From contig NZ_JAIHLQ010000012.1 of NCBI RefSeq assembly GCF_019733355.1, positions 1 to 64,000 of the forward strand: a DNA stretch of 64,000 bases. The letters are read 5' to 3'. Under the pieces are notes generated by a model. It saw only the letters and a program-made list of their open reading frames with translations, was not told the DNA's origin and made no database searches. Source of the DNA: Pseudomonas baetica (GTDB lineage Bacteria; Pseudomonadota; Gammaproteobacteria; Pseudomonadales; Pseudomonadaceae). The position numbers were made by a program, and so were the translations under genes. Position 1 is the first letter of the stretch. Each line of letters begins with the position of its first letter. Of the stretch, positions 29,288 to 40,535 are shown piece after piece.

Positions 29288-32089
29288 ATGGCATTGAAAT
29301 CCCCCGCGTTTCGTAAAAAATTTCCGTTGTTGGTAACCGGCAGTCTGCTGGCTATGCAACCTCTGGCCAGTCAATTCGTTGTCGCCGCCGAGCAGTATGA
29401 CTGCTCTGTATCGGCTACGGGTGCCTGGGACTGTTCGCCCAAGACGCCGGCCGCTGCATTGCCGCCGCGTCCGGTGCATGACGGCAGTGCTGTCAGCTCC
29501 ACCGGCGAAGCCCCGGCACAGAACGGTTCGACCACCGACACTGGCGCCAAGCCCGTGCTGGTCACCGAAGCCAAGGGCCGCGGTTTGAAATCCCGTAGCG
29601 AAGACTTCAGTCACCTCGACTGGGTTCCGCGCGAGAAGCTCACCGCCGCCCAATTGGCCGAGACCGGTCCATATTGCTCTGGTGCTTATATCGAGCCGAT
29701 TCGTCCTGGCATGAATGACAAGACGAATAAAAGCGATGCTCCGACCTTTATCGGCGCAAAAGCCTCTCGCTATAACACCGATGATCAAGTCGGTACGCTG
29801 GCCGGTGATGTGGTCCTGCGTCAGGGCAGCATGCAGGTCGAGTCCGACGAGGCCAGCCTGTATCAGGCCGAGAGCCGCGCCGAACTCAGTGGCGACGTGC
29901 GTATCCGTGACAACGGCGCGCTGATCGTCGGCGACCACGCCGATGTGCAGCTCGACACTGGCGAAGCCAAGGTCGACAACGCCGAATACGTGATGCACAA
30001 ATCGCGCATTCGCGGTAACGCGCTGTACGCCAAGCGTGCCGAAAACGCGATCATCCGCTTGAAGGACGGCACGTACACCACGTGCGAACCGAACAGCAAC
30101 GCCTGGCAGCTCAAGGGCAACAACATCACCCTGAACCCGGCCACCGGCTTCGGTACCGCGACCAACGTGACGTTGCGCGTAAAAGACATTCCGATCCTGT
30201 ACACGCCGTACATCTACTTCCCGATCGATGACCGTCGCCAGTCGGGCTTCCTGCCGCCGACCATCGGCACCGGCAGCGACACTGGCTTCATGCTGGTAAC
30301 GCCGTACTACTTCAACCTGGCGCCTAACTACGACGCCACGCTGTATCCGCGCTACATGAGCAAGCGTGGCATGTTGGTGGAAGGTGAGTTCCGTTATCTG
30401 ACCAAGTCCAGCGAAGGCCAGTTCGGCGCTGCGTACCTGAACGATGACGACACCGAACGCAGCAAGCAGACCGATTACGAAAAAACCCGATACATGTACA
30501 ACTGGCAGCACAAGGGCGGTCTCGACTCCCGCGTGCTCACTGAAGTTGACTACACCAAGATCAGCGATCCGTATTACTTCCAGGATCTGCAAACCGATCA
30601 GATTGGTGTGAAATCCGGCGACTACGTGAATCAGCAGGGCGCGGTTACCTATCGTGGTGACAGCTATACCGCGCGGTTGAACGCTCAGGCGTATCAGTTG
30701 GCAACCGTTTCGAACATCACGCCGTATGATCGTTTGCCGCAGATCACCTTCAAAGGTCAGCTGCCGTATCACCCGCAAGGTTTGAATTTCGATTACGAGA
30801 CCGAGCTTGTTCGGTTTGATCGTGATCTGAAAAGCGGGACGTTCACTCAGGAAGACGGCGTTACGACAGAGCCTCGACTGGACAACAACATTCAAGGTCT
30901 GGCCCGTGCAAACGGCGACCGTCTGAATCTGAAGCCCGGTGTAAGTCTGCCAATGAACTGGACCTATGGCTTCTTAAAGCCATCGCTCAAGTATCAGTAC
31001 ACCCAGTATCAATTGGATCTGGACGGTACTGGTAAATCCCAGATTGCTGCAATGTCGCCGGAAAATCAGAACCTCTACGGTAAATTCGGTAGCAACCAGA
31101 ACCGCGGCGTGCCAATCACCAGCATCGACAGCGGCCTGTACTTCGACCGCAACACGTCGTTCTTTGGCAAGAACTACCGCCAGACCCTGGAACCGCGCCT
31201 GTTCTACCTCTACGTTCCTGAGGAAGATCAGAAGGACATTCCGGTGTTCGACACCAGCGAATACACCTTCAACTACGCGTCGCTGTTCCGTGACAACCGT
31301 TTCTCCGGCTCCGACCGTGTCGGCGACGAGAACAAGCTGTCGCTGGGCGTAACCAGCCGCTGGATCGAAGACAATGGTTTCGAGCGTCAACGCATCAGCG
31401 TCGGCCAGGCCCTGTACTTCAAGGATCGCGAAGTCCAATTGCCAGGTATCGATGCCAAAACCCGTGATGACGCGAAATCCAACGTTTCGCCATATGCACT
31501 GGAATACGAATACCGCTGGAACCGTGATTGGCGCACCACGGCCGATTACAACTGGGATCCGGACAGCCGCAGCCCACGTTCCGGCAGTGCGATGTTCCAC
31601 TACCAGCCTGAAGACAACCCGAACAAGGTCATCAACGCCGGCTATCGCTATCGCAATGACCAGGTTCGCTACGACCAGAACACCGGTAAATGGTCGGTGG
31701 GTGGTGGTGACTACGGCACTCCAGGCCAGCCTGGCTACGTGAAGGACTACTACAAAATCAAGCAGCACGACTTCTCGGTGATCTGGCCGATCGTGCCGCA
31801 GTGGAACGCCATCAGCCGCTGGCAGTATGACTACAACCGTAACCGTACCTTGGAAGCCTTCGGTGGTTTCGAGTACGACAACTGCTGCTGGAAACTGCGC
31901 CTGATCAACCGTTACTGGGTTTCCTATGACGAGTTCAGTCAGGAAGCACCGCAAAACGAAAAAGGCGACCATGGCGTCTTCCTCCAAATTGTTCTGAAGG
32001 GACTCGGTGGCCTCACTGGCGCCAAGGTAGAGAGCTTCCTCGACAAAGGCATTCAAGGTTATCGTGAACGTGAAGACCAAGCTTTCTGA
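29288..32089 (+). CDS. lptD: LPS-assembly protein LptD
   Basis: LptD is the outer-membrane translocon that, with LptE, inserts lipopolysaccharide into the outer leaflet. The 933-residue precursor has a signal peptide ending near VVAAE. A Pseudomonas-type N-terminal extension with two cysteines precedes the periplasmic OstA/jellyroll domain (about residues 160-300), which is followed by a large C-terminal beta-barrel. A late adjacent Cys pair (DNCCWKL) fits the conserved disulfide-forming cysteines. The ATG at 29288 is chosen; the frame is open 17 codons further upstream. The end overlaps surA. Confidence 0.95.
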   Translation: MALKSPAFRKKFPLLVTGSLLAMQPLASQFVVAAEQYDCSVSATGAWDCSPKTPAAALPPRPVHDGSAVSSTGEAPAQNGSTTDTGAKPVLVTEAKGRGLKSRSEDFSHLDWVPREKLTAAQLAETGPYCSGAYIEPIRPGMNDKTNKSDAPTFIGAKASRYNTDDQVGTLAGDVVLRQGSMQVESDEASLYQAESRAELSGDVRIRDNGALIVGDHADVQLDTGEAKVDNAEYVMHKSRIRGNALYAKRAENAIIRLKDGTYTTCEPNSNAWQLKGNNITLNPATGFGTATNVTLRVKDIPILYTPYIYFPIDDRRQSGFLPPTIGTGSDTGFMLVTPYYFNLAPNYDATLYPRYMSKRGMLVEGEFRYLTKSSEGQFGAAYLNDDDTERSKQTDYEKTRYMYNWQHKGGLDSRVLTEVDYTKISDPYYFQDLQTDQIGVKSGDYVNQQGAVTYRGDSYTARLNAQAYQLATVSNITPYDRLPQITFKGQLPYHPQGLNFDYETELVRFDRDLKSGTFTQEDGVTTEPRLDNNIQGLARANGDRLNLKPGVSLPMNWTYGFLKPSLKYQYTQYQLDLDGTGKSQIAAMSPENQNLYGKFGSNQNRGVPITSIDSGLYFDRNTSFFGKNYRQTLEPRLFYLYVPEEDQKDIPVFDTSEYTFNYASLFRDNRFSGSDRVGDENKLSLGVTSRWIEDNGFERQRISVGQALYFKDREVQLPGIDAKTRDDAKSNVSPYALEYEYRWNRDWRTTADYNWDPDSRSPRSGSAMFHYQPEDNPNKVINAGYRYRNDQVRYDQNTGKWSVGGGDYGTPGQPGYVKDYYKIKQHDFSVIWPIVPQWNAISRWQYDYNRNRTLEAFGGFEYDNCCWKLRLINRYWVSYDEFSQEAPQNEKGDHGVFLQIVLKGLGGLTGAKVESFLDKGIQGYREREDQAF

Positions 32090-33386
32090 TTGTCTGCGCC
32101 CGCTTGTGTTGGGCGCGCTGTTCCTGGGTACTGCGGCGAATGCTGCAGTACAGCCCATCGATAAAGTGGTAGCGATCGTCGACAGCGACGTGGTCATGCA
32201 GAGCCAACTGGATCAGCGTGTCCACGAAGTTCAGCAGACCATCGCCAAGCGTGGGGGCGGTTTGCCGCCCCCAGGCGTACTGGATCAACAGGTGCTTGAG
32301 CGCCTGATCGTTGAGAACCTGCAATTGCAGATCGGCGAACGTTCCGGCATCCGCATTACCGATGAAGAACTGAACCAGGCTGTTGGCACCATTGCCCAGC
32401 GCAACAACATGACGGTGGATCAATTCCGTGCCGCTCTGGCTCACGACGGCCTGTCTTACGACGACGCTCGTGACCAGATCCGTCGCGAAATGATCATCAG
32501 CCGTGTACGTCAGCGCCGTGTAGCAGAACGCATTCAGGTGTCGGAACAGGAAGTGAAGAACTTCCTCGCTTCCGACCTGGGCAAGATGCAATTGTCCGAA
32601 GAACTGCACCTGGCCAACATCCTGATTCCGACCCCGGAAAGCGCCAACTCTGAAGCGATTCAGAATGCCGCGCGTCAGGCCATGGAGATTTACCAGCAGC
32701 TCAAGCAAGGCGCCGACTTCGGTCAATTGGCCGTCGCCAAATCCGCCAGCGACAACGCCCTGGAAGGCGGCGACATGGGCTGGCGTAAAGCCGCGCAATT
32801 GCCACCTCCGTTTGATCGCGAGTTGAGCAGCATGGCCGTGGGCGACGTGACTCAGCCTGCACGCACGCCAGGTGGTTTCATCATCCTGAAGTTGCTGGCC
32901 AAGCGTGGTGGCGAGACTCAAACCCGTGATGAAGTGCATGTGCGCCACATCCTGGTCAAGCCAAGCCCGATCCGCGACGAAGCCAAGACCAAGGCCTTGG
33001 TTCAATCGCTGTACGAGCGGATTCTGGCCGGTGAAGATTTCGCCACCCTGGCGAAAAGCTACTCCGAAGACCCGGGTTCGGCCCTCAACGGCGGCGACCT
33101 GAACTGGATCGACCCGAACGTACTGGTTCCGGAATTCCGCGAAGTAATGGCCAAGACCCCTCAAGGTCAGCTGTCCAAGCCATTCAAGACCCAATACGGC
33201 TGGCACGTTCTGGAAGTCCTTGGCCGTCGCGCCACTGACAGCACTGAACAAGCCCGCGAGCAGCAAGCCATGACGGTATTGCGTAATCGCAAATACGACG
33301 AAGAGCTGCAAACCTGGCTGCGTCAGATCCGTGACGAAGCGTACGTAGAGATCAAACTTCCTGGTGCAGACCAGGCAGCGCAGTGA
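32064..33386 (+). CDS. surA: Periplasmic chaperone/peptidyl-prolyl isomerase SurA
   Basis: SurA escorts unfolded outer-membrane proteins across the periplasm. The 440-residue precursor has a signal sequence ending near AANAA, an N-terminal chaperone domain (about 27-175) and two parvulin domains (about 185-285 and 295-395; the second contains VRHILVKP). The start is a GTG inside the end of lptD. The GTG at 32064 has AAGG five bases upstream; the next GTG, at 32070, is equally plausible and would shorten the protein by two residues. Overlap with lptD and pdxA indicates coupled translation. Confidence 0.94.
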   Translation: MNVKTKLSDCLRPLVLGALFLGTAANAAVQPIDKVVAIVDSDVVMQSQLDQRVHEVQQTIAKRGGGLPPPGVLDQQVLERLIVENLQLQIGERSGIRITDEELNQAVGTIAQRNNMTVDQFRAALAHDGLSYDDARDQIRREMIISRVRQRRVAERIQVSEQEVKNFLASDLGKMQLSEELHLANILIPTPESANSEAIQNAARQAMEIYQQLKQGADFGQLAVAKSASDNALEGGDMGWRKAAQLPPPFDRELSSMAVGDVTQPARTPGGFIILKLLAKRGGETQTRDEVHVRHILVKPSPIRDEAKTKALVQSLYERILAGEDFATLAKSYSEDPGSALNGGDLNWIDPNVLVPEFREVMAKTPQGQLSKPFKTQYGWHVLEVLGRRATDSTEQAREQQAMTVLRNRKYDEELQTWLRQIRDEAYVEIKLPGADQAAQ

Positions 33387-34372
33387 AACCCAAGCGTTTC
33401 GCGCTGACACCCGGCGAACCAGCCGGCATCGGTCCCGACCTGTGCCTGCTGCTCGCCTCGCAAGCCCAGCCACACCCCCTGATTGCCATCACCAGCCGTG
33501 ACCTGCTCCTTGAGCGGGCCGCGCAACTGGGGCTGGCCGTCAATCTGCTGGATGTTGCGCCCGGTCAATGGCCGGATGCGCCCGCACCTGAAAATAGCCT
33601 TTACGTCTGGGATACGCCGCTCAGCGCCCCCGTGGTGACCGGGCAACTGGACAAGGCCAACGCAGCCTTCGTCCTCGAAACCCTGACCCGCGCCGGCAAG
33701 GGCTGCCTGAACGGTGATTTCGCCGGGATGATCACCGCGCCAGTGCACAAAGGCGTGATCAACGAATCGGGCATCGCGTTTTCCGGGCACACCGAATTCC
33801 TCGCTGACCTGACCCATACCGCACAAGTCGTGATGATGCTCGCCACTCGCGGTTTGCGTGTGGCACTGGTCACGACGCACCTGCCCCTGCGCGAGGTTGC
33901 CGACGCGATCACGCCGCAACGGCTGGAGCGGGTCACGCGGATTTTGCATGCCGACCTGCAAGACAAATTCGGCATCGCCCAACCACGCATCCTGGTATGC
34001 GGGCTCAACCCGCATGCCGGTGAAGGCGGACACCTGGGCCATGAAGAAATCGACATCATCGAACCCACATTAGAGCGCCTGCGCGGCGAGGGCATGGACC
34101 TTCGTGGCCCGCTGCCTGCCGACACTCTGTTTACCCCCAAATATCTGGAGCACTGCGACGCAGTGCTGGCGATGTACCACGACCAGGGCTTGCCCGTGCT
34201 GAAGTACAAAGGCTTCGGCGCCGCCGTCAACGTGACCCTCGGCCTGCCGATCATCCGCACTTCGGTCGACCACGGCACCGCCCTGGATCTGGCCGGCAGC
34301 GGCAAGATCGATACCGGCAGCCTGCAAGTCGCCCTGGAAACCGCCTACCAGATGGCCGAGACCCGTTTATGA
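33383..34372 (+). CDS. pdxA: 4-hydroxythreonine-4-phosphate dehydrogenase
   Basis: PdxA oxidises 4-phosphohydroxy-threonine in pyridoxal phosphate synthesis. The 329-residue protein opens with [13 protein letters not shown]. It has the metal-ligand His residues in [18 protein letters not shown] (about residues 210-218) and [12 protein letters not shown], and the late [14 protein letters not shown] signature. A GTG start overlaps the surA stop by four bases, and the end overlaps rsmA by four, as in the conserved surA-pdxA-rsmA-apaGH operon. Confidence 0.96.
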   Translation: MKPKRFALTPGEPAGIGPDLCLLLASQAQPHPLIAITSRDLLLERAAQLGLAVNLLDVAPGQWPDAPAPENSLYVWDTPLSAPVVTGQLDKANAAFVLETLTRAGKGCLNGDFAGMITAPVHKGVINESGIAFSGHTEFLADLTHTAQVVMMLATRGLRVALVTTHLPLREVADAITPQRLERVTRILHADLQDKFGIAQPRILVCGLNPHAGEGGHLGHEEIDIIEPTLERLRGEGMDLRGPLPADTLFTPKYLEHCDAVLAMYHDQGLPVLKYKGFGAAVNVTLGLPIIRTSVDHGTALDLAGSGKIDTGSLQVALETAYQMAETRL

Positions 34373-35187
34373 CCGAGCAATACCAACACAAGGCGCGCAA
34401 ACGCTTTGGCCAGAACTTCCTGCACGATGCCGGCGTTATCGACCGCATCCTGCGCTCCATCAGCGCCAAGTCCGAAGACCGCCTGCTGGAAATCGGCCCG
34501 GGCCAGGGCGCGCTGACCGCCGGTCTGCTCAACTCCGGCGCACAACTTGACGTCGTGGAGCTGGACAAGGACCTGATCCCGATCCTCAACCAGCAGTTCG
34601 CCGGCAAGAGCAACTTCAACCTGCATCAAGGCGATGCGCTGAAGTTCGACTTCAATACGCTCAACGCCGCGCCGAACAGCCTGCGCGTAGTCGGCAACCT
34701 GCCTTACAACATCTCTACGCCACTGATTTTCCACCTGCTGAGCAACGCCGGCATCATTCGCGACATGCACTTCATGCTGCAAAAGGAAGTTGTCGAGCGC
34801 CTGGCAGCGGGTCCTGGTGGCGGTGATTGGGGTCGCCTGTCGATCATGGTTCAGTACCACTGCCGCGTGGAACACCTGTTCAACGTCGGCCCGGGAGCGT
34901 TCAACCCACCGCCGAAAGTCGACTCGGCTATCGTCCGTCTGGTCCCGCACGCGGTACTGCCGCACCCGGCCAAGGATCATCGCCTGCTGGAGCGCGTTGT
35001 GCGCGAAGCCTTCAACCAGCGCCGCAAGACCCTGCGCAACACGCTCAAGCAATTGATGACGTCTGCCGAGATCGAAGCCGCCGGTGTCGATGGCAGCCTG
35101 CGCCCCGAGCAACTGGATCTGGCCGCCTTCGTGCGCCTGGCCGACAAGCTCAGCGAGCAAGTCCCAGAGACGCCCGCCGCCGACTGA
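34369..35187 (+). CDS. rsmA: 16S rRNA dimethyladenosine transferase RsmA (KsgA)
   Basis: This methyltransferase dimethylates the two adjacent adenosines (A1518/A1519 in E. coli numbering) near the 3' end of 16S rRNA during late 30S assembly. The 272-residue product has the start [11 protein letters not shown], the SAM loop [10 protein letters not shown] (about residues 42-51) and the catalytic NLPYNIS motif (about 110-116). Note that the name rsmA here means the KsgA methyltransferase, not the CsrA-like regulator also called RsmA in Pseudomonas. Confidence 0.96.
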   Translation: MTEQYQHKARKRFGQNFLHDAGVIDRILRSISAKSEDRLLEIGPGQGALTAGLLNSGAQLDVVELDKDLIPILNQQFAGKSNFNLHQGDALKFDFNTLNAAPNSLRVVGNLPYNISTPLIFHLLSNAGIIRDMHFMLQKEVVERLAAGPGGGDWGRLSIMVQYHCRVEHLFNVGPGAFNPPPKVDSAIVRLVPHAVLPHPAKDHRLLERVVREAFNQRRKTLRNTLKQLMTSAEIEAAGVDGSLRPEQLDLAAFVRLADKLSEQVPETPAAD

Positions 35188-35300
35188 CAAGTGATGAACG
35201 CTATCGGGCAGGACGCCACTCTGGTTTACTGCCCGATACTTGCCTAGACTGATTCCCCATCAGCTACGCCCCGCGTTCCGCTTCGTTTAAGGCCTTTTGC

Positions 35301-35681
35301 ATGTCCGATTCCCGTTACCAGGTCGATGTCAGCGTGGTTACCCACTATCTGGCAGACCAATCGCAACCCGAGCACGACCGCTTTGCCTTCGCCTACACCA
35401 TCACCGTACAGAACAACGGCGACAAGCCTGCGCGACTGATGTCGCGACACTGGGTCATCACCGACGGAGACGGACACGTCGAAGAAGTGCGCGGAGCAGG
35501 TGTCGTGGGTCAGCAACCGCTGATCGATGCAGGCGAAAGCCACACTTACAGCAGCGGCACGGTAATGACCACCAAGGTTGGCACCATGCAAGGCACCTAC
35601 GAAATGGTCGCCGACGACGGCAAGCATTTCGACGCGATCATCAAACCCTTTCGTCTCGCCGTTCCCGGAGCGCTGCACTGA
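35301..35681 (+). CDS. apaG: ApaG (Co2+/Mg2+ efflux protein-type)
   Basis: A 126-residue beta-sandwich protein of the ApaG/DUF525 family, whose biochemical role is not settled. The conserved core reads [14 protein letters not shown] (about residues 24-37), followed by [13 protein letters not shown] and the glycine-rich VVGQQP...YSSGTVM region. It lies 113 bases downstream of rsmA, which leaves room for its own promoter. Its stop overlaps the apaH start by one base. Confidence 0.93.
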   Translation: MSDSRYQVDVSVVTHYLADQSQPEHDRFAFAYTITVQNNGDKPARLMSRHWVITDGDGHVEEVRGAGVVGQQPLIDAGESHTYSSGTVMTTKVGTMQGTYEMVADDGKHFDAIIKPFRLAVPGALH

Positions 35682-36562
35682 TGGCGACGTATGCCGTCGG
35701 CGACCTGCAGGGCTGCCTCGAACCGCTCAAGTGCCTGCTCAAGCAGGTCGCGTTCGATCCGGCGATCGATCGGCTGTGGCTGGCAGGTGACCTGGTCAAC
35801 CGCGGCCCACAGTCGCTGCAAACCCTGCGATTTCTATATGGCATGCGCGAGTCACTGGTCTGTGTGCTCGGCAATCATGACCTGCACCTGCTGGCCGCCG
35901 CGAAAAACATCGAACGCCTGAAGAAATCCGACACCCTGCGCGAGATTCTCGACGCACCCGACGCCGCCGACTTGCTTGAGTGGCTGCGCCAGCAAAAGCT
36001 CATGCACTACGACGAACAACGTGACGTCGCCATGGTGCACGCCGGCATACCGCCGCAGTGGTCGCTGCGCAAAGCCTTGAAGCTGGCCGCCGAAGCCGAA
36101 GCGGCGCTGCGTGACGATAATCTGCTGCCGCTTTATCTCGACGGCATGTACGGCAACGAGCCGGCAAAATGGGACAGCAACCTGCAAGGCGTGCCTCGCC
36201 TGCGCGTGATCACCAACTATTTCACCCGCATGCGTTTCTGCACCGCCGAAGGCAAACTTGACCTCAAGAGCAAGGAAGGCCTCGATACCGCACCGCCGGG
36301 CTATAAACCGTGGTTCCTGCACAAGGAGCGCAAGACCCGCGGCTTGCGGATCATCTTCGGTCACTGGGCCGCCCTCGAAGGCCAGGTCAGCGAACCGGGC
36401 ATCGCAGCGCTCGACACCGGTTGCGTGTGGGGTGGCAGCCTGACCCTGATGAACGTCGACAGCGGTGAACGCCTGTCATGCAAATGCGACGAACACGGCG
36501 GCGTCCTGCCGTCAGTCGCACCACTTACCCCCGACACCTCGCCAGTCAGCACACCACGCTAG
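35681..36562 (+). CDS. apaH: Symmetrical diadenosine tetraphosphatase
   Basis: ApaH hydrolyses Ap4A to two ADP and also decaps NpnN-RNA in E. coli. The 293-residue metallophosphatase has the phosphoesterase motifs VGDLQGC (about residues 6-12), [10 protein letters not shown] (about 35-44) and LGNHDLHL (about 64-71), and a late FGHWAALEG metal-binding His. The start at 35681 is immediately after apaG (ATG within the TGATG overlap). Longer upstream extensions in this frame lie antisense or out of frame to apaG and are discarded. Confidence 0.95.
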   Translation: MATYAVGDLQGCLEPLKCLLKQVAFDPAIDRLWLAGDLVNRGPQSLQTLRFLYGMRESLVCVLGNHDLHLLAAAKNIERLKKSDTLREILDAPDAADLLEWLRQQKLMHYDEQRDVAMVHAGIPPQWSLRKALKLAAEAEAALRDDNLLPLYLDGMYGNEPAKWDSNLQGVPRLRVITNYFTRMRFCTAEGKLDLKSKEGLDTAPPGYKPWFLHKERKTRGLRIIFGHWAALEGQVSEPGIAALDTGCVWGGSLTLMNVDSGERLSCKCDEHGGVLPSVAPLTPDTSPVSTPR

Positions 36563-36595
36563 ACTGCGTATTCAGCCGAGCTACAGGAACCCGCC

Positions 36596-36925
36596 ATGAG
36601 CGAATTCAAACGAATCCCCCCAGAACAGGCCCAGGCCCTGCGCGAGAAAGGCGCCGTCGTGATCGATGTCCGCGACCCGCAAACCTACGCCGCGCTGCAC
36701 ATTGCCGGCTCCCAACATGTGGACAACCATTCCATCGCTGATTTCATCCGCAGCGCCGACCTCGACGCACCGCTGGTGGTGGTCTGTTATCACGGCAATT
36801 CCAGCCAGAGCGCAGCAGCGTACCTGATCAGCCAGGGCTTCTCCGACGTCTACAGCATGGACGGCGGATTCGAGCTATGGCGTACGACTTATCCTGCAGA
36901 AACCGCTCAAAGCACCGCGCAGTAA
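36596..36925 (+). CDS. glpE: Thiosulfate sulfurtransferase GlpE
   Basis: GlpE is a single-domain rhodanese that transfers sulfur from thiosulfate to cyanide or thioredoxin. The 109-residue protein carries the catalytic cysteine loop CYHGNSSQ (about residues 65-72) and the [10 protein letters not shown] and GGFELW landmarks. It follows apaH by 33 bases and is probably on the same transcript. Confidence 0.93.
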   Translation: MSEFKRIPPEQAQALREKGAVVIDVRDPQTYAALHIAGSQHVDNHSIADFIRSADLDAPLVVVCYHGNSSQSAAAYLISQGFSDVYSMDGGFELWRTTYPAETAQSTAQ

Positions 36926-37219
36926 TTTTTTTGTCAGGCGCGAGCCCCGGCTGCCGCGGGCCCGCGCGGGGCAGACGAACGGTCTGCCACACATAATTAC
37001 GTATCTCGCCTTTACCTCCCGAATTCCCAACTATCCTTAAGCCCAGGCCATCCAAAACAGGGGAGAGCCGGTACACCGGCGCACGGGTCATCGGGAGTGA
37101 CTTTCAAGGTTGTCGACCGCGAAAGTGTTCTGGGGGGTAAACAAGCAGCCACGACGGCCGCTTGCCAGCATCGACTGAGTGATCCGGCGTCGGCTCCACG
37201 TATCGAGCGAGGTGACGTC
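36926..37219 (+). promoter_or_regulatory. Long upstream region of prkA with candidate sigma-S promoter
   Basis: No gene is seen in these 294 bases. A very GC-rich hairpin (CTGCCGCG...CGCGGGGCAG, 36951-36974) follows glpE but lacks a T run. CTATCCT at 37031-37037 differs by one base from the CTATACT form of a sigma-S extended -10, and no clear -35 is present. From there a 5' leader of about 175 bases would precede prkA. PrkA-operon control by stationary-phase or nitrogen signals is known in other bacteria. Confidence 0.4.
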
Positions 37220-39142
37220 ATGAGTATCTTTAGCCACTTCCAACAACGCTTCGAGTCCACACGCCAGGAAGAACTCTCGCTGCAGGAGTACCTGGAGCTG
37301 TGCAAAACGGATCGCAGCACCTATGTTTCCGCCGCCGAGCGCCTGTTAATGGCTATTGGCGAACCGGAACTGCTCGACACCTCGACCAATTCGAGGCTGT
37401 CACGCATCTTCTCCAACAAGGTGATCCGTCGCTATCCGGCCTTTGAAGACTTCCACGGGATGGAAGAATGCATCGACCAGATCGTCTCGTATTTCCGCCA
37501 TGCCGCCCAAGGCCTGGAAGAGAAGAAACAGATCCTCTATCTGCTCGGCCCAGTCGGTGGCGGTAAATCGTCCCTGGCCGAGAAGCTGAAACAGCTGATG
37601 GAAAAAGTGCCCTTCTATGCAATCAAGGGCTCGCCGGTATTCGAGTCTCCGCTGGGTCTGTTCAACGCCACCGAAGATGGCGCGATCCTCGAAGAGGACT
37701 TCGGCATCCCTCGGCGCTACCTGAACACCATCATGTCGCCATGGGCAACCAAACGCTTGGCCGAATTCGGCGGCGACATCAGCCAGTTCCGCGTGGTCAA
37801 GCTGTACCCGTCGATCCTCAACCAGATCGCCGTGGCCAAAACCGAACCGGGTGACGAGAACAACCAGGATATTTCGGCGCTGGTCGGCAAGGTCGACATC
37901 CGTAAACTCGAGGAATACCCACAGAACGACGCGGACGCCTACAGCTATTCCGGTGCGCTGTGCCGGGCCAACCAGGGCCTGATGGAATTCGTCGAAATGT
38001 TCAAGGCACCAATCAAGGTGCTCCACCCGTTGCTGACCGCCACACAGGAAGGCAACTACAACAGTACCGAAGGTCTGGGCGCGATTCCGTTCACCGGGAT
38101 TCTGCTCGCCCACTCCAACGAGTCGGAATGGCATACCTTCCGCAACAACAAGAACAACGAGGCGTTCATCGACCGGATCTACATCGTCAAGGTGCCGTAC
38201 TGCCTGCGAGTCAGCGATGAAGTAAAAATCTACGACAAGCTGCTGTTCAACAGCTCGCTGGCCAAGGCCCACTGCGCGCCCGACACCCTGAAGATGCTGG
38301 CGCAGTTCACCGTGCTGTCACGCCTCAAGGAGCCGGAAAACTCCAACATCTATTCGAAGATGCGCGTTTACGACGGCGAAAACCTCAAGGACACCGACCC
38401 AAAAGCCAAATCGATTCAGGAGTACCGCGACTCGGCCGGCGTCGATGAGGGGATGAACGGCCTGTCGACCCGCTTCGCGTTCAAGATCCTGTCGAAAGTC
38501 TTCAACTTCGATCCGCATGAAATCGCCGCCAACCCGGTGCACCTGCTCTATGTACTGGAACAGCAGATCGAACAGGAGCAGTTCCAGGCCGAGACGCGCG
38601 AGCGCTATCTGCGCTACCTGAAGGAATACCTGGCACCGCGCTACATCGAATTCATCGGCAAGGAGATTCAGACCGCGTACCTGGAATCCTACAGCGAGTA
38701 TGGCCAGAACATTTTCGACCGCTACGTGCTGTACGCAGACTTCTGGATTCAGGATCAGGAATACCGCGATCCGGAGACCGGCGAGATTCTCAACCGCGTG
38801 GCCCTGAACGAAGAACTGGAGAAAATCGAAAAACCGGCCGGCATCAGCAATCCGAAGGATTTCCGCAACGAGATCGTCAACTTCGTACTGCGCGCACGGG
38901 CCAACAACAACGGCAAGAACCCGACCTGGCTTAGCTACGAAAAACTGCGGGTGGTCATCGAGAAGAAAATGTTCTCGAACACCGAAGACCTGCTGCCGGT
39001 CATCAGCTTCAACGCCAAGGCCAGCAAGGAGGATCAACAAAAGCACAACGACTTCGTTACACGAATGGTCGAACGTGGCTACACCGACAAACAGGTACGG
39101 CTACTTTCCGAATGGTACCTACGGGTCCGGAAGTCGCAGTGA
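37220..39142 (+). CDS. prkA: PrkA family serine protein kinase (YeaG)
   Basis: A 640-residue AAA+-type protein of the PrkA/YeaG family, linked to starvation and stress responses. Some members phosphorylate proteins on Ser/Thr, and AAA+ ATPase or protease activity has also been proposed. The Walker A GPVGGGKSS lies at residues 110-118, with the PrkA C-terminal domain after about residue 400. The ATG at 37220 (MSIFSHFQQR) follows GAGG at good spacing. The frame is open upstream to 37097, but those residues are not family-like. It is first in the prkA-yeaH-spoVR operon. Confidence 0.94.
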   Translation: MSIFSHFQQRFESTRQEELSLQEYLELCKTDRSTYVSAAERLLMAIGEPELLDTSTNSRLSRIFSNKVIRRYPAFEDFHGMEECIDQIVSYFRHAAQGLEEKKQILYLLGPVGGGKSSLAEKLKQLMEKVPFYAIKGSPVFESPLGLFNATEDGAILEEDFGIPRRYLNTIMSPWATKRLAEFGGDISQFRVVKLYPSILNQIAVAKTEPGDENNQDISALVGKVDIRKLEEYPQNDADAYSYSGALCRANQGLMEFVEMFKAPIKVLHPLLTATQEGNYNSTEGLGAIPFTGILLAHSNESEWHTFRNNKNNEAFIDRIYIVKVPYCLRVSDEVKIYDKLLFNSSLAKAHCAPDTLKMLAQFTVLSRLKEPENSNIYSKMRVYDGENLKDTDPKAKSIQEYRDSAGVDEGMNGLSTRFAFKILSKVFNFDPHEIAANPVHLLYVLEQQIEQEQFQAETRERYLRYLKEYLAPRYIEFIGKEIQTAYLESYSEYGQNIFDRYVLYADFWIQDQEYRDPETGEILNRVALNEELEKIEKPAGISNPKDFRNEIVNFVLRARANNNGKNPTWLSYEKLRVVIEKKMFSNTEDLLPVISFNAKASKEDQQKHNDFVTRMVERGYTDKQVRLLSEWYLRVRKSQ

Positions 39143-39143
39143 A

Positions 39144-39249
39144 GCAGTTGCAAGCTTCTAGCTGCAAGCTGCAAGAGAAAAGCGGGTGAGCCCCGATATC
39201 GGGAACTGACGGCGCATCGCTTGCAGCTTGAGGCTTACGACTTCAAGCT
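39144..39249. repeat. Imperfect inverted repeat of a non-REP type between prkA and yeaH
   Basis: CAAGCTTCTAGCTGCAAGCTGCAAG (about 39151-39175) pairs with CGCTTGCAGCTTGAGGCTTACGACTTCAAGCT (39218-39249) read in reverse, with AGCTGCAAGC as the exact common core. The AAGCTTGCAGCT-type motif differs from the GTGGGAGCG REP class found elsewhere in the window. It sits within the operon, leaving yeaH with its own ribosome-binding site (GGAGG, 39253-39257). Confidence 0.7.
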
Positions 39250-39263
39250 CCCCGGAGGGGCCT

Positions 39264-40535
39264 ATGAGCTATGTAATCGACCGACGTCTCAATGGCAAGA
39301 ACAAGAGCACGGTGAACCGTCAGCGCTTTCTGCGACGTTACCGTGACCACATCAAGAAGGCTGTCGAAGAGGCGGTCAGCCGGCGCTCCATTACCGATAT
39401 GGAGCACGGCGAGCAGATCAGCATTCCCGGTCGCGACATCGATGAACCGGTACTTCACCATGGTCGCGGCGGCAAGCAGACGGTTGTTCATCCCGGCAAC
39501 AAGGAATTCACCGCCGGCGAACACATCGCTCGCCCACCGGGAGGCGGCGGCGGACGTGGACCGGGCAAGGCCGGCAACTCTGGCGAGGGCATGGACGAGT
39601 TCGTCTTCCAGATCACTCAGGAAGAATTCCTCGAATTCATGTTCGAAGACCTCGAACTGCCCAACCTGGTCAAACGTAATCTGACCGGTACTGACACGTT
39701 CAAGACCGTTCGCGCGGGGATCAGTAACGAAGGTAATCCCTCACGCATCAACATCATCCGCACCCTGCGCTCAGCTCATGCGCGGCGCATCGCCCTGTCC
39801 GGCAGCAGCCGCGCAAAACTGCGTGAAGCCAAAGAAGAACTGGCGCGCCTCAAGCGCGAAGAGCCAGACAACTTCGGCGATATTCAGGAAATCGAGACAG
39901 AAATCGAGAAACTCAGCGCGCGCATCCATCGCGTGCCGTTTCTCGACACCTTTGACCTTAAATACAACTTGCTGGTCAAGCAGCCGAATCCGAGCTCCAA
40001 AGCGGTGATGTTCTGCCTGATGGACGTTTCCGGCTCCATGACCCAGGCGACCAAGGATATCGCCAAGCGCTTTTTCATCCTGCTGTATCTGTTTTTGAAA
40101 CGAAACTACGACAAGATCGATGTAGTGTTCATCCGCCACCACACCAGCGCCCGTGAAGTCGACGAAGAGGAGTTTTTCTACTCCCGGGAAACCGGCGGCA
40201 CCATCGTCTCCAGCGCCTTGAAAATGATGCAGGAGATCATGGCCGAGCGCTATCCGAGCAACGAGTGGAACATCTACGCGGCTCAGGCTTCCGACGGCGA
40301 TAACTGGAACGACGACTCGCCGATCTGCCGCGACATCCTGATCAACCAGATCATGCCGTTTGTGCAGTACTACACTTATGTGGAAATCACCCCGCGCGAA
40401 CATCAGGCCTTGTGGTACGAATACGAACGTATCGCCGAAGCCTTCTCTGACACATTTGCCCAACAGCAACTGGTCTCGGCCGGGGATATCTATCCGGTCT
40501 TCCGTGAACTCTTCCAGCGCAGGTTAGTGACATGA
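39264..40535 (+). CDS. yeaH: YeaH/DUF444 von Willebrand-like protein
   Basis: A DUF444 protein of 423 residues, partner of PrkA/YeaG. It begins [15 protein letters not shown], has a glycine-rich segment ([10 protein letters not shown], about residues 92-101) and a von Willebrand A-like C-terminal half with a MIDAS metal site in [10 protein letters not shown]. The biochemical role is unknown. Joint expression with PrkA and SpoVR is widely conserved and tied to stress survival. The start at 39264 has GGAGG upstream. The end overlaps spoVR by four bases. Confidence 0.92.
   Translation: MSYVIDRRLNGKNKSTVNRQRFLRRYRDHIKKAVEEAVSRRSITDMEHGEQISIPGRDIDEPVLHHGRGGKQTVVHPGNKEFTAGEHIARPPGGGGGRGPGKAGNSGEGMDEFVFQITQEEFLEFMFEDLELPNLVKRNLTGTDTFKTVRAGISNEGNPSRINIIRTLRSAHARRIALSGSSRAKLREAKEELARLKREEPDNFGDIQEIETEIEKLSARIHRVPFLDTFDLKYNLLVKQPNPSSKAVMFCLMDVSGSMTQATKDIAKRFFILLYLFLKRNYDKIDVVFIRHHTSAREVDEEEFFYSRETGGTIVSSALKMMQEIMAERYPSNEWNIYAAQASDGDNWNDDSPICRDILINQIMPFVQYYTYVEITPREHQALWYEYERIAEAFSDTFAQQQLVSAGDIYPVFRELFQRRLVT

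Noticed and set aside
29204..30895. A 563-codon minus-strand frame antisense to lptD
   Set aside because: Lies within lptD, which has clear domains on the other strand; the predicted protein looks random.
35297..35680. N-terminal extension of apaH through the apaG region
   Set aside because: The frame overlaps apaG out of phase; the apaH motifs begin at the ATG at 35681.
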